A stretch of 64,000 nucleotides of DNA from Oleispira sp036960605. Lineage in GTDB: Bacteria; Pseudomonadota; Gammaproteobacteria; Pseudomonadales; Oceanobacteraceae. How positions within the stretch are numbered: the stretch's first letter is position 1; the number at the start of each line of letters is the position of its first letter. Location of the stretch: NCBI GenBank assembly GCA_036960605.1, contig JBALXI010000024.1:1-64000 (forward strand), read 5' to 3'. Position numbers and translations under genes: made by a program. The notes under the pieces are model-generated. The model worked only from the letters and a program-made list of their open reading frames with translations. It searched no databases and was not told the origin of the DNA. This document shows positions 27,037 through 35,366 of the stretch, one piece after another.

Positions 27037-28083
27037 TTAACCATTGTTTTGATACCAGCGGTCAAGGGCTGCATGGTAAAGAGGATTAAAGCGGCCATCT
27101 GAGCACTGCCAATTTGGCATTGACCTAACAGCAGACAACAAAAATTCAAAAAGGGTCAAATGCCGGCGCATAATTCTGGCGTGACGATGAGGCAGGATAG
27201 GATTAAAAAGTGATGAATAATTAAACAAGTGACGGGGGTTCTTCTTAACCCATAACCAAGAACCCATCTCTAGAGTTAGTGGAATATACTGCCCAGTTGG
27301 GTTGTATTGACTAAAATCGTCATACATATAATCCCAAAGATCACCGTGAGTGGTGTAGCTATTAGCTTGCGGTTCAAATAAATAGAACTCGTGATGATTA
27401 TAGGTCGACTCAAATAATTTAGTTAACGCCAGCGCATTAGCAATGTTCGGCCAGGGTTGCTTTGAACGCGCGTAAGGAAACCAAATGCGGTCGCGACTAC
27501 CAAAGCCAGAATGGCAATCGAGACTAATACAATGCTGTTGGTCTTTAAATGTGCGTGCAATGTCGTCGACCAATAGTTGCGCTTCCATCTCCATCGGCGC
27601 GTTCTTTTTACCGCGATACCAAGGCAGGTGACGGCTGAGTCGATGACCGCCGACTAAAAAAGCCGGACTCTGATCAGCGTCAATCGGCGCATTGCGCATC
27701 AGATCAATACCATTACCATTGCAGCGCTGGTTGTCCCACATCCCTACGGGATTAACCATGGGATAAATTACCAGACGTACCTGCTGTAGCTGCTCATGAA
27801 TCCATGGATCCCAAGCCAAACGCTTAATCAGCGTGCGTAAAAAAGCTAAGATAACCTGAGTGCCAATACGTTCAATACCATGAATGCCACCCACCAAAAC
27901 GAGCGTCGGTGCGATCGGTTCATTGGAACCTAGCTCGAGCCGATAAAACGGCAGTTTGATTGATTTATGTTCAATCTGCCCGATAATCGCCGGCCGAATG
28001 TGATCCTTGCCGAAAGCAATTAACTGTTCCAGCTCGATTAACTCAGGTAAATGACGCTTGCTATGGTAAAGTTTATCTTTCAT
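27037..28083 (-). CDS. M14-type zinc carboxypeptidase-like protein
   Basis: The 348-residue product resembles M14 peptidases and succinylglutamate desuccinylase-type zinc hydrolases. It has VLVGGIHGIERIG (His and Glu zinc ligands), MVNPVGMWDNQRCNGNGIDLMRN (the asparagine/arginine substrate loop), SLDCHSGFG (third zinc ligand) and PLTLEMGSW, which supplies the general-base Glu. No signal peptide, so cytoplasmic. The ATG at 28083 is chosen; a GTG two codons upstream is equally possible. Divergent from the Atm1-like gene with only 53 bases between them. The substrate is unknown; murein peptide processing is one option. Confidence 0.82.
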   Translation of the reverse strand: MKDKLYHSKRHLPELIELEQLIAFGKDHIRPAIIGQIEHKSIKLPFYRLELGSNEPIAPTLVLVGGIHGIERIGTQVILAFLRTLIKRLAWDPWIHEQLQQVRLVIYPMVNPVGMWDNQRCNGNGIDLMRNAPIDADQSPAFLVGGHRLSRHLPWYRGKKNAPMEMEAQLLVDDIARTFKDQQHCISLDCHSGFGSRDRIWFPYARSKQPWPNIANALALTKLFESTYNHHEFYLFEPQANSYTTHGDLWDYMYDDFSQYNPTGQYIPLTLEMGSWLWVKKNPRHLFNYSSLFNPILPHRHARIMRRHLTLFEFLLSAVRSMPNWQCSDGRFNPLYHAALDRWYQNNG

Positions 28084-28136
28084 CTTCACAGTGTAACCAA
28101 GCTGGCGCCACAGTCACAGCAAGAACAAGGCCTGTC

Positions 28137-29948
28137 ATGAGATCTTCACAATGGAGCGATGCTCCGGAAGTTAGTTTAAAAAATACAGCGTGGTTAAAAA
28201 CCCTCTGGCCGTATTTAATGGAATACAAAGGCCGAGTCATGTTTGCCGCGTTATGCCTAGTCGGGGCCAAACTTGCCAGCGTCTGCATTCCTTTTTTACT
28301 GAAATATTTAGTCGATGGCTTATCCACCTCTGCTGATGAAACGATATCGACCGAACAAATATGGATGTGGTTCCCGTTGGCGTTATTACTTGCCTATGGT
28401 TCAGCGCGATTATTAAACGTATTGCTGGGAGAAATACGCGATGTGTTATTCGGTCGCGTAACCGAACGCGCAATGCGCCGCATGGCCTTAAAAGTATTTC
28501 GCCATTTGCATCACTTAAGTTTAGATTTTCATCTGTCGCGCCAAACCGGTGCCTTACAACGAGATATCGAACGTGGCACCAACGGCATTAGTTTCTTAAT
28601 GCGCTTTGTGATTTTCAATATATTGCCGACTATTTTTGAACTATGCCTAGTCATCGGCTTGCTGCTTTATAACTACCCACCGTGGTTTGCCTTAATTACC
28701 TTAGTCGCCGTGGTCATGTATGTAATGTATACCGCGCGCATTACCGAGTGGCGCACAATGTATGTGCGCGAAGCCAATAAGATGGACTCTAAAACTCACG
28801 CCCGTGCTTTAGACAGTTTATTGAACTACGAGACCGTAAAATACTTTTCCGCCGAAGAGCGCGAAGCCGCAGACTACGATGATTCACTCTGGCGCTGGGA
28901 ACAAGCACGACGTAAAAACCGCTTAACCTTGTTCGCGTTAAACTCCGGCCAAGCAACGATTATTAGTGTCGCGATGACTCTGATGTTGTGCTTATCTGCT
29001 TATTACGTACTGCAAGGTACAATGACACTCGGCGACTTCACTTTAATGAATGCCTTTATGTTTCAGTTATTTTTACCGTTAAGCTTCTTAGGCTTCGTTT
29101 ACCGCGAAGTCAAAGCATCACTGGCCAGTATTGAACAGATGCTCGGTTTATTGAAGCAAGAGTCGAGCGTGAAAGACTCCGGCGAACAAACACTTAGCAG
29201 TAAAAAAGCCAGCATAGAATTCAAAGGTTTAGAGTTTAACTATCAGCCTGAACGCCCAATATTGAAAGGCTTAAGCTTTACCATAGAAGCCGGAGAGCGG
29301 GTTGCCGTGGTGGGCAGTAGCGGTGCAGGAAAATCAACACTGACGAAATTATTATTCCGTTTTTACGATAAAACCGCTGGCGATATTTTAATTAACAATC
29401 AATCCATCTACCAATATTCACTGGCCAGCTTACGTGAGCATATTGGCGTTGTGCCGCAAGATACCATTCTATTTAACGACACCTTAAAAAATAACATCCT
29501 CTATGCATCACCGGCAGCGAGCGATGACGATGTTGCCCGTGTGATAGAAATGGCTCAGCTCGATCATTTCATTAGCCAGTGCCCCGACGGCTTAGCAACG
29601 GTGGTGGGGGAGCGTGGATTAAAATTGTCAGGCGGCGAAAAGCAACGCCTAGCCATTGCGCGCATGCTACTCAAGCGACCTGCGATTATGGTATTCGATG
29701 AAGCCACCTCATCGTTAGATTCGCGCACCGAAAAAAACATAAATCAAGCCATTAAACAAGTCTCTGCAGGGCATACCAGCTTGATTATTGCCCACCGACT
29801 ATCAACCATTATTGATGCCGACAAAATCGTCGTCGTCGATGACGGTATCGTCGTCGAGCAGGGTAAACATGCAGATCTATTAGCCCAAGAAGGGCACTAC
29901 TATCAACTTTGGCAGGCACAGAAAGACCATGCACCTACTGATCATTGA
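28137..29948 (+). CDS. Atm1/ABCB7-type ABC exporter
   Basis: A 603-residue half-transporter with an N-terminal six-helix exporter domain and a C-terminal ATPase. The segment HLSLDFHLSRQTGALQRDIE plus GISFLMRFVIFNILPT is the hallmark of the Atm1/ABCB7 class, which exports glutathione-linked sulfur or metal adducts. The ATPase has Walker A GSSGAGKST near residue 394, signature LSGGEKQR, Walker B IMVFDEATSSLD and the H-loop IIAHRLSTI. Probably homodimeric in the inner membrane. Its end overlaps xni by 20 bases. Confidence 0.92.
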   Translation: MRSSQWSDAPEVSLKNTAWLKTLWPYLMEYKGRVMFAALCLVGAKLASVCIPFLLKYLVDGLSTSADETISTEQIWMWFPLALLLAYGSARLLNVLLGEIRDVLFGRVTERAMRRMALKVFRHLHHLSLDFHLSRQTGALQRDIERGTNGISFLMRFVIFNILPTIFELCLVIGLLLYNYPPWFALITLVAVVMYVMYTARITEWRTMYVREANKMDSKTHARALDSLLNYETVKYFSAEEREAADYDDSLWRWEQARRKNRLTLFALNSGQATIISVAMTLMLCLSAYYVLQGTMTLGDFTLMNAFMFQLFLPLSFLGFVYREVKASLASIEQMLGLLKQESSVKDSGEQTLSSKKASIEFKGLEFNYQPERPILKGLSFTIEAGERVAVVGSSGAGKSTLTKLLFRFYDKTAGDILINNQSIYQYSLASLREHIGVVPQDTILFNDTLKNNILYASPAASDDDVARVIEMAQLDHFISQCPDGLATVVGERGLKLSGGEKQRLAIARMLLKRPAIMVFDEATSSLDSRTEKNINQAIKQVSAGHTSLIIAHRLSTIIDADKIVVVDDGIVVEQGKHADLLAQEGHYYQLWQAQKDHAPTDH

Positions 29949-30690
29949 TGCCATGAATCTCATTCGCCGTATGTACGCGGCGATGCCAGATCATGACAAT
30001 AAAGAAGAAGCGTGCATGAACCGCTGCATCAATACCATCGCCGATAATGCCAAGCGTCTAGACGCCAGCCATTGTGCGGTAATTTTTGAACGCAAAGAGC
30101 CCACCTGGCGCCATGCAGTATGGCCAGATTATAAACTCGGTCGTGGCCCGATGCCGGAAGCCTTAGAAAAAGCGCTAGAGCAATTCATCAAAGGATTCAA
30201 AACTGCCGGCTTTTATTGTTTCGAATTTCAACACTGGGAAGCCGACGATGTTATCGCCAGTCTTGCGGTGAAGTCGGCGTATAACGGACTCTCCAGTACG
30301 ATTATCTCAACCGACAAAGGCTTCTTTCAGTTAGTTGATCAGCGCGTTCAAATACTCAATCATTTTGATCGCCAGCTGTTTAACGAAGAAGAAGTCCGCG
30401 CACGTTACGGCGTCGAAGCAACGCAGCTAGTCGACTTGCTGGCATTAACCGGAGATACCACTAATCACCTGCCAGGCATAAAAGGCATCGGCATTAAAAC
30501 AGCCACCGACTTACTAACTCAGCATCAAGACCTGGATACCTTGTTGATTGAACTGCCTAAGCTGGAATTAAAACCGAAACTAAAAGAAGCGCTAGAAACA
30601 CAATGGCGCAATGCACTACTGACCAGAAAATTAGCGAGATTAGTGACAGACTTACCGCTGGGCATTAACCTCAATGACATGCGTTTGTGA
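29929..30690 (+). CDS. xni: Flap endonuclease Xni (ExoIX)
   Basis: A 253-residue FEN-family protein resembling the 5' nuclease domain of DNA polymerase I. It has MHLLIIDAMNLIRRMY, VIFERKEPTWRHAVWPDYK, the acidic cluster WEADDVIASL, STDKGFFQLV, and the helix-hairpin-helix LPGIKGIGIKTATDLL. As in Xni/ExoIX, it lacks some of the metal ligands of full-length 5' nucleases (STDKGF rather than SxDKDLxQL). Start codon ATG lies inside the upstream ABC gene. Confidence 0.92.
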   Translation: MHLLIIDAMNLIRRMYAAMPDHDNKEEACMNRCINTIADNAKRLDASHCAVIFERKEPTWRHAVWPDYKLGRGPMPEALEKALEQFIKGFKTAGFYCFEFQHWEADDVIASLAVKSAYNGLSSTIISTDKGFFQLVDQRVQILNHFDRQLFNEEEVRARYGVEATQLVDLLALTGDTTNHLPGIKGIGIKTATDLLTQHQDLDTLLIELPKLELKPKLKEALETQWRNALLTRKLARLVTDLPLGINLNDMRL

Positions 30691-30822
30691 CTAATTGAAA
30701 TTATACTGTTTGGCAATTTAAACTTAGATTAAAGCCAACTTAAAAGCAGATTTGAGTGATTTAATTATTTATCAAATTGCAGCACTAACTTGAACACCCT
30801 TATAAAAGCTATATAAAGAAAT

Positions 30823-31185
30823 ATGACTAAATTACTGTTTAACATGCACGGCGTGCCAGAAGATGAAATTCAAGACGTTCGCGAACTGTGCGAAACCCAT
30901 GAGTTCGCAGTTTACGAAACAGAAGTAGGGCGCTGGGGAATCGGCCTAGCCGCCATCTGGCTAAGCGATGACGAACAACTTCCAGCCGCCAAAGCCATAC
31001 TCAATGAATACCAGCAAGCTAGATATCACAACGCCCAAGAAGACAGAGAAAAAATACAAGGGCTAAGCATAACCGAAGGCCTATACGTAAAATTCAAACA
31101 AGACCCAAACCAATTCATGATCACACTGCTAGGACTCACAGCAGTATTGGGCCTAACCCTCTACCCCTTCATATACATCTTCTAA
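30823..31185 (+). CDS. Small membrane-anchored protein (DUF6164-like)
   Basis: A 120-residue protein with a soluble N-terminal domain (KLLFNMHGVPEDEIQDVREL... YETEVGRWGIGLAAIWL) and one C-terminal membrane helix (MITLLGLTAVLGLTLYPFIYIF). The pattern of a small ferredoxin-like domain with ETExGRWGI and a C-terminal helix fits DUF6164 proteins as I recall them. Function unknown. Its stop codon lies inside a copy of the short repeat described at 31182-31249. Confidence 0.72.
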   Translation: MTKLLFNMHGVPEDEIQDVRELCETHEFAVYETEVGRWGIGLAAIWLSDDEQLPAAKAILNEYQQARYHNAQEDREKIQGLSITEGLYVKFKQDPNQFMITLLGLTAVLGLTLYPFIYIF

Positions 31186-31249
31186 CCAAGACACCCATCA
31201 CAGTGACGGCCTCCTAACTTGAGTCCCCTAACTCGGACATCCATCATAG
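31182..31249. repeat. Two copies of the GATGG-TGTCC short repeat, left of the transposase
   Basis: On the minus strand, 31182-31203 and 31228-31249 read CTGTGATGGGTGTCTTGG... and CTATGATGGATGTCCGAG..., both ending GTTAG. They match the units CTATCATGGCTGTCC-AGTT found at 33831-33920 with two to six differences. The first copy overlaps the stop of the upstream gene. Confidence 0.65.
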
Positions 31250-31275
31250 TTGGCCGCTTAGTTGAAAAGTATCAA

Positions 31276-31323
31276 TCATGATCTAAAGTTAAATCAAGCC
31301 TCTTTTTAGCTTGGTGATCATGA
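31276..31323 (+). promoter_or_regulatory. Nested hairpin over the transposase start
   Basis: An outer 8-bp inverted repeat (TCATGATC 31276-31283 with GATCATGA 31316-31323) encloses an inner 5-bp stem (CAAGC 31295-31299 with GCTTG 31309-31313). The right arm contains the first ATG of the transposase. Such folding would hide the start region in mRNA and could limit translation; it could also be the recognised end structure of a RAYT. Confidence 0.5.
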
Positions 31324-32321
31324 TGCCTAAACCTAGAAAAACACTCATTTCTATCGAAAGTACTCCTTACTACCATTGCGTTGCTCGCTGTGTGCGCAGG
31401 GCGTTTTTGTGTGGGGTGGATTCCGTAACGGGCCATAATTATGAACATCGCCGAGCATGGCTTGAAGATAGGCTGCTCCAGCTGCCAAGGGTCTTTGCCA
31501 TCGATATTGCCGCTTATGCCATAATGAATAATCACTATCATGTCATTCTTCATATCAATACCGCTCGTGCCAAAGATTGGTCTGATTTTGAGGTTGTAGA
31601 GCGCTGGCACCAGCTGTTTAATGGCACCGTACTCTCGCAAAAGTATCTGAAAAATGAAGGTCAGCTATCGAAAGTTGAAATGATGGTTTTCCAGAAATAT
31701 ATTGATATGTGGCGGTTGAGATTGCAGGACATTAGCTGGTTTATGCGCATATTGAACGAAGCGATTGCGCGCGAAGCTAATGCCGAGGATGAATGCACTG
31801 GTCGGTTCTGGGAAGGTCGTTTCAAATCCCAAGCCTTGCTAGATGAAGCAGCTCTAATAGCCTGCATGGCTTATGTTGATTTAAATCCAATTCGCGCAGG
31901 TTTAGCTAAAACTCCAGAGAAATCTGAACATACCTCGATCAAAATACGCTGTGAAAAAGCACAGAAAAGTAAAAGCCTTAACCAGGTAAGTCAGCAAGTG
32001 CAATCGCTCTATCCATTTGTGGGGAATCCAAAGCAGGATCAGCCCGAAGGCATACAAATGAAACTGAGTGATTACCTAGAGTTAGTCGATAACACGGGCA
32101 GAATTCTGAGGAATGATAAACGTGGCTCTATAAATATAAGTTATGACAGTGTACTAAATAGACTCGATATTGATGAAGATCAATGGTTGGAAATGACGTC
32201 TAATTTCGAAGGTCGATTTAGTTCATTTGTGGGCGGGGAAGGCAGCTTGCGCACGGCTTGTAAAAATCTTCACTACCAGCGACCACCTGGACTGGCTACC
32301 TGTAAATTAATGTTTCATTAA
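31323..32321 (+). CDS. Y1-type transposase (RAYT/IS200-like)
   Basis: A 332-residue HUH/Y1 transposase domain protein of the REP-associated tyrosine transposase type. N-terminal PYYHCVARCVRRAFLCG, the HUH motif in MNNHYHVILH, the ENxR-like RFWEGRFKSQ, and CMAYVDLNPIRAGL, whose Tyr is the probable nucleophile. Compared with IS200 TnpA it is long and carries an extra C-terminal region. No TnpB and no obvious IS ends, which fits a domesticated RAYT. ATGs at 31320 and 31323 are both possible; the second gives the family N-terminus PKPRKTLISIE. Short repeats on both sides (31182-31249, 32498-32586, 33831-33920) may be its substrates. Confidence 0.88.
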   Translation: MPKPRKTLISIESTPYYHCVARCVRRAFLCGVDSVTGHNYEHRRAWLEDRLLQLPRVFAIDIAAYAIMNNHYHVILHINTARAKDWSDFEVVERWHQLFNGTVLSQKYLKNEGQLSKVEMMVFQKYIDMWRLRLQDISWFMRILNEAIAREANAEDECTGRFWEGRFKSQALLDEAALIACMAYVDLNPIRAGLAKTPEKSEHTSIKIRCEKAQKSKSLNQVSQQVQSLYPFVGNPKQDQPEGIQMKLSDYLELVDNTGRILRNDKRGSINISYDSVLNRLDIDEDQWLEMTSNFEGRFSSFVGGEGSLRTACKNLHYQRPPGLATCKLMFH

Positions 32322-32497
32322 TCCCAATTGCTTAATATCTAAGCTCATATCAGAAACATTCTGAGGATTAAACTTGCCTAATGAAGTGCAATTTCAACCC
32401 TGAAGTTCATCTATCTTGAAAAATCCCAAGTTTAATTCTAAGTTTATCAATCAAAAGCAAATGCGTGGCCATTTTAAAGCCCACATATTGAAAAGCA

Positions 32498-32610
32498 CTA
32501 AGATGGCTGTCCAGATAAGGCTGTCCAGATAAGGCTGTCCAGATAAGGCTGTCCACATAAGGCTTATAGGATGGCTGTCCTATTAAGAAACTCTATTAAG
32601 AAACTATTAA
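32498..32610 (+). repeat. Tandem 14-bp repeat array with GGCTGTCC units
   Basis: Starting CTAAGATGGCTGTCC, the unit GGCTGTCCAGATAA occurs three times and GGCTGTCCACATAA once in perfect register (32505-32560), followed by a fifth degenerate copy GATGGCTGTCCTATTAA. A second tandem repeat, CTATTAAGAAACT, overlaps at about 32579-32606. The rest of the 322-base gap between the transposase and miaE (32322-32643) shows no gene. Confidence 0.85.
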
Positions 32611-32643
32611 AAAGGTAGCAAAAACTCACTAAAAAGTAGAGCT

Positions 32644-33330
32644 TTAGCGTCGCACCAAATGTGCAGCCGGTACGCCACTATGGAAACGAAACTGCTCATC
32701 TTCGCTCTCAATGGCATTGCGCTCTATCTCACGGAAGAAAGCAATCCGTTCATCAAGTGGTGTTTTAGAATAGCTCTGCGCCAATGTTAAATAATCTTTG
32801 TAGTGGCGGGCTTCAGATCGAAGTAGCGATGTATAAAACTTAGCCAGTTCAGCATCCAAGTGAGGGGCTATTTTAGCGAAGCGTTCGCACGACCGTGCTT
32901 CAATAAATGCACCGATGATCAAATAATCGACCAGTTTCTCATCCGATGGCTTACGGACTTCTTTATTCAGCAAGCCAGCATAGCGAGAAGGCTTCAGGCC
33001 GCGATAAACCAAATCACGCTTATTGATGATTTTTATTACTTGCTCAAAATGCACCAATTCTTCACGCGCTAAACGTGACATCTTCCGCTGTAGCTCAGGC
33101 TTATCCGGGTAGGTGAACATCAAGTTCAGCGCGGTGCGGGCGGCACATTTTTCCAAATACGCATGATTGATTAGCAAGATATCTTGGCGCTGCAAAGCGA
33201 CTTCGACCCATTGATCTGGGGTTTCACACGGCAAAAAGTCAATCAGCTCAGCCAAGTCTTGAGGATCAACATCTTTAGCGGCTGAATAGGTAGCAGAAAG
33301 ACTAGCAGTAGGAATGGGTGTGGTAGGCAT
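32644..33330 (-). CDS. miaE: tRNA 2-methylthio-N6-isopentenyladenosine hydroxylase
   Basis: MiaE is a di-iron monooxygenase that hydroxylates ms2i6A at position 37 of tRNAs reading UNN codons. The 228-residue ferritin-like protein has two iron-binding helix pairs: EKCAARTALNLMF with REELVHFEQVI, and GAFIEARSCERFAKIAP with SEARHYKDYL (E-x-x-H motifs). The start ATG at 33330 is followed by a short Thr/Pro/Ser leader. Isolated on its strand, downstream of the DyP operon. Confidence 0.92.
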   Translation of the reverse strand: MPTTPIPTASLSATYSAAKDVDPQDLAELIDFLPCETPDQWVEVALQRQDILLINHAYLEKCAARTALNLMFTYPDKPELQRKMSRLAREELVHFEQVIKIINKRDLVYRGLKPSRYAGLLNKEVRKPSDEKLVDYLIIGAFIEARSCERFAKIAPHLDAELAKFYTSLLRSEARHYKDYLTLAQSYSKTPLDERIAFFREIERNAIESEDEQFRFHSGVPAAHLVRR

Positions 33331-33393
33331 AAAGAATCAGCGGAAATATAAAAGGAGCGCCATTATCGCAGAAGCCCTTTTGAATACTAGGGC

Positions 33394-33594
33394 TTATTTA
33401 GCATTATCAATGTAAGGCGGCGAGCAAGTCCGAATGGTATGAATGCATTTCTCTGTGGCTGAGATGTACTCAGCGCGTGTAATTTCCCCAAGCTCATAAT
33501 GACAGCGCGCCTCTTCCAGGCTTGATTGAGCTTTCTTTAGTTCGGCGTATTGATCGCTGTGATTAAATGCGACTTCTAGAGCGAGTAAAGTCAT
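33394..33594 (-). CDS. Small SHOCT-like protein
   Basis: A 66-residue product: a helix (MTLLALEVAFNHSDQYAEL) followed by KAQSSLEEARCHYELGEITRAEYISATEKC, which resembles the SHOCT short C-terminal motif (paired helices, LxxGxITxxEY). The ATG at 33594 has a GGAGG five bases upstream, a much better start than an extension to 33660. Function unknown. It lies 112 bases after the DyP gene on the same strand and could be its last co-transcribed gene. Confidence 0.6.
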   Translation of the reverse strand: MTLLALEVAFNHSDQYAELKKAQSSLEEARCHYELGEITRAEYISATEKCIHTIRTCSPPYIDNAK

Positions 33595-33706
33595 ATGGCC
33601 TCCGTGCAAACTGTAACTGAAAGAAGAACTTACAATTATAGAAGTTGGTACGGAAGTCATGATTAGTTAGCAGGAAATTGACGCAAACTAGCCAGCAAAC
33701 TCAGAC

Positions 33707-35359
33707 TTAAGACGGATCAATCATTCTTTCTGCAATCATTCTTAGCGCACTAATGCTTGGGATGAAAAAATAATCACCACCGCGGGTTTCAACAAAGCGA
33801 GGCATCTGGGCACAAAAGAAAGGCGGCTTACTATCATGGCTGTCCAAGTTGTGGTTCGCGCTACGATGGCTGTCCGAGTTAGCGGCGTTCGAGTTAGCGC
33901 TATCATGGCTGTCCACGTTAGGGCAGTTGGCTTGAATGATGTGTTTATCGGATAGCTTTCCATTGTGGCTGCCAATCAGCGGGTCTTTATCATTACCCAG
34001 CTTGAAGTCATTGGAATAATTAACCCATTGCTGCTGCACAAATTCGAATTGGCGTTCAATACTCGCGCCTATCGACATAAAGATAATACCTTGCTCGGCC
34101 TCATCACTTATCGCTTCATTAATACCGCCATAAGGCAGGCCACGGCGCATTAAACGTCGGCGATCTACCAAGGCTCCGGGGCGATGAAAGGCTTCCTTTT
34201 CGGTCTCTAAAGAGCCACGAGTATTGGTGCGGCGAATGTGCGCGCCAATAGGGCACTTGCTGCCCGATTTATCGTCATTGAAGGTGAAATCGAGCCATTG
34301 CTTACGTAAGGCTGTGCGCTCTGCGCTGGCTGAAATATCACCCTCGCTGATGCGCTGCTCTAGCGCTATCATGCGGGCATCAAGGCAAGCTTTCTCGCCA
34401 TCGGTCGCGGCCAGAGTAAGCGGGGCGCCATTATCCGGCCAGCGCCCAGACATCTTAGCCATCAACAAGTCGCGGCTGCCATCAAAGTCTTTCGCCAGTT
34501 CGTCAATGTAGCCATTAAACGTATCAACGTTCTCGTGCAGCTTGCGATACACCATAAACGTGCCATTGCGGGCGAGTAATTTAGGCTCAGGAGCTAGCGG
34601 ATATTCGCGCGCCTCATCCACATGGCCGAGAATAAATTCGCCCGTCGCCAGAGGCTGCCAGCTGTCATCACGCATCAACTTGCCACGGCCAGGAATACGG
34701 CTGCGGCTATTACCGCAGCCATCAAAATACGGATTGCCAATACCATCAGTAAAACCAAAATGCTCTTTCGCCGTCGGCTTGTCATTTTCAAATACCGCCG
34801 AAGCATCTTGATAGTTCAGAGTAGCGTTATTAGGCCCTTTAATGCCGCTAAGCAACTGCACACCATCGGCATACTGGCTGACTAGATCTTCTAAATTATT
34901 GTATTCAAGTTCAATAGCATCTTGGTCGCGGCCATTGATCGCGACCCAGGCATGAACTTGATCACCTTGCCAAATCGCATCCCAATGCTCGGGGCTACTA
35001 ATACCGGTATCACCCAGCAGACTACTGCGAGCTTTCATGCCCATGGTGAAATCTACCGGAAAGCCTTTTAAGCTGCGCTCAGGCAACTCCAGCTTAGCAA
35101 GGCCCGAATAAGTAAAACCTATATTCAGTGTCGTGCTCGGTTTAATGCTGTGGTGATCATCGTTATCACTTACCGGCCAGACTTCAGACGTGGTAATTTT
35201 ATCGATCAGCTGTAATAAGAAAGCTTGCGCTGAGCTGGACTGTTGAAAGTTTAAAAAACAATAGCGTGCTTTCGGAAAGCCATAACGGCCATAGCCTTTG
35301 CAGATATTGCCTTGAATATCGTATAAATCTAACTGCTTAACATCTTCAGAATTGTTCAT
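33707..35359 (-). CDS. DyP-type heme peroxidase
   Basis: A 550-residue dye-decolourising peroxidase. The family motif EHFGFTDGIGNP (catalytic Asp of G-x-x-D-G) lies near residue 200, GAHIRRTNTRG (probable proximal heme His) near 370, and DRRRLMRRGLPYGG (distal Arg region) shortly after. The C-terminal FVETRGGDYFFIPSISALR is conserved. No signal peptide. Unusual: between about residues 476 and 512 there is an insert rich in Asp, Ser, His and Asn (three DSHDS/DSHRS units), encoded by three copies of the dispersed repeat. Last of a three-gene run with two unknown paralogues, 7 bases after the second. Substrate unknown; long DyPs of this sort are often secreted-plant-polymer or lipid oxidisers, which is only a guess here. 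Confidence 0.93.
   Translation of the reverse strand: MNNSEDVKQLDLYDIQGNICKGYGRYGFPKARYCFLNFQQSSSAQAFLLQLIDKITTSEVWPVSDNDDHHSIKPSTTLNIGFTYSGLAKLELPERSLKGFPVDFTMGMKARSSLLGDTGISSPEHWDAIWQGDQVHAWVAINGRDQDAIELEYNNLEDLVSQYADGVQLLSGIKGPNNATLNYQDASAVFENDKPTAKEHFGFTDGIGNPYFDGCGNSRSRIPGRGKLMRDDSWQPLATGEFILGHVDEAREYPLAPEPKLLARNGTFMVYRKLHENVDTFNGYIDELAKDFDGSRDLLMAKMSGRWPDNGAPLTLAATDGEKACLDARMIALEQRISEGDISASAERTALRKQWLDFTFNDDKSGSKCPIGAHIRRTNTRGSLETEKEAFHRPGALVDRRRLMRRGLPYGGINEAISDEAEQGIIFMSIGASIERQFEFVQQQWVNYSNDFKLGNDKDPLIGSHNGKLSDKHIIQANCPNVDSHDSANSNAANSDSHRSANHNLDSHDSKPPFFCAQMPRFVETRGGDYFFIPSISALRMIAERMIDPS
33831..33920. repeat. Three short-repeat copies inside the DyP gene
   Basis: CTATCATGGCTGTCCAAGTT (33831-33850), CTACGATGGCTGTCCGAGTT (33861-33880) and CTATCATGGCTGTCCACGTT (33900-33919) are nearly identical, with GTTCGAGTTAGCG half-units between. 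They are in frame with the peroxidase and share the core of the repeats beside the transposase. Confidence 0.85.
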
Positions 35360-35366
35360 TATATTT

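Noticed and set aside
32505..32560. CRISPR-like array of regular repeats
   Set aside because: The 14-base units are directly adjacent with no spacers, and no cas genes are present. It is a simple tandem repeat.
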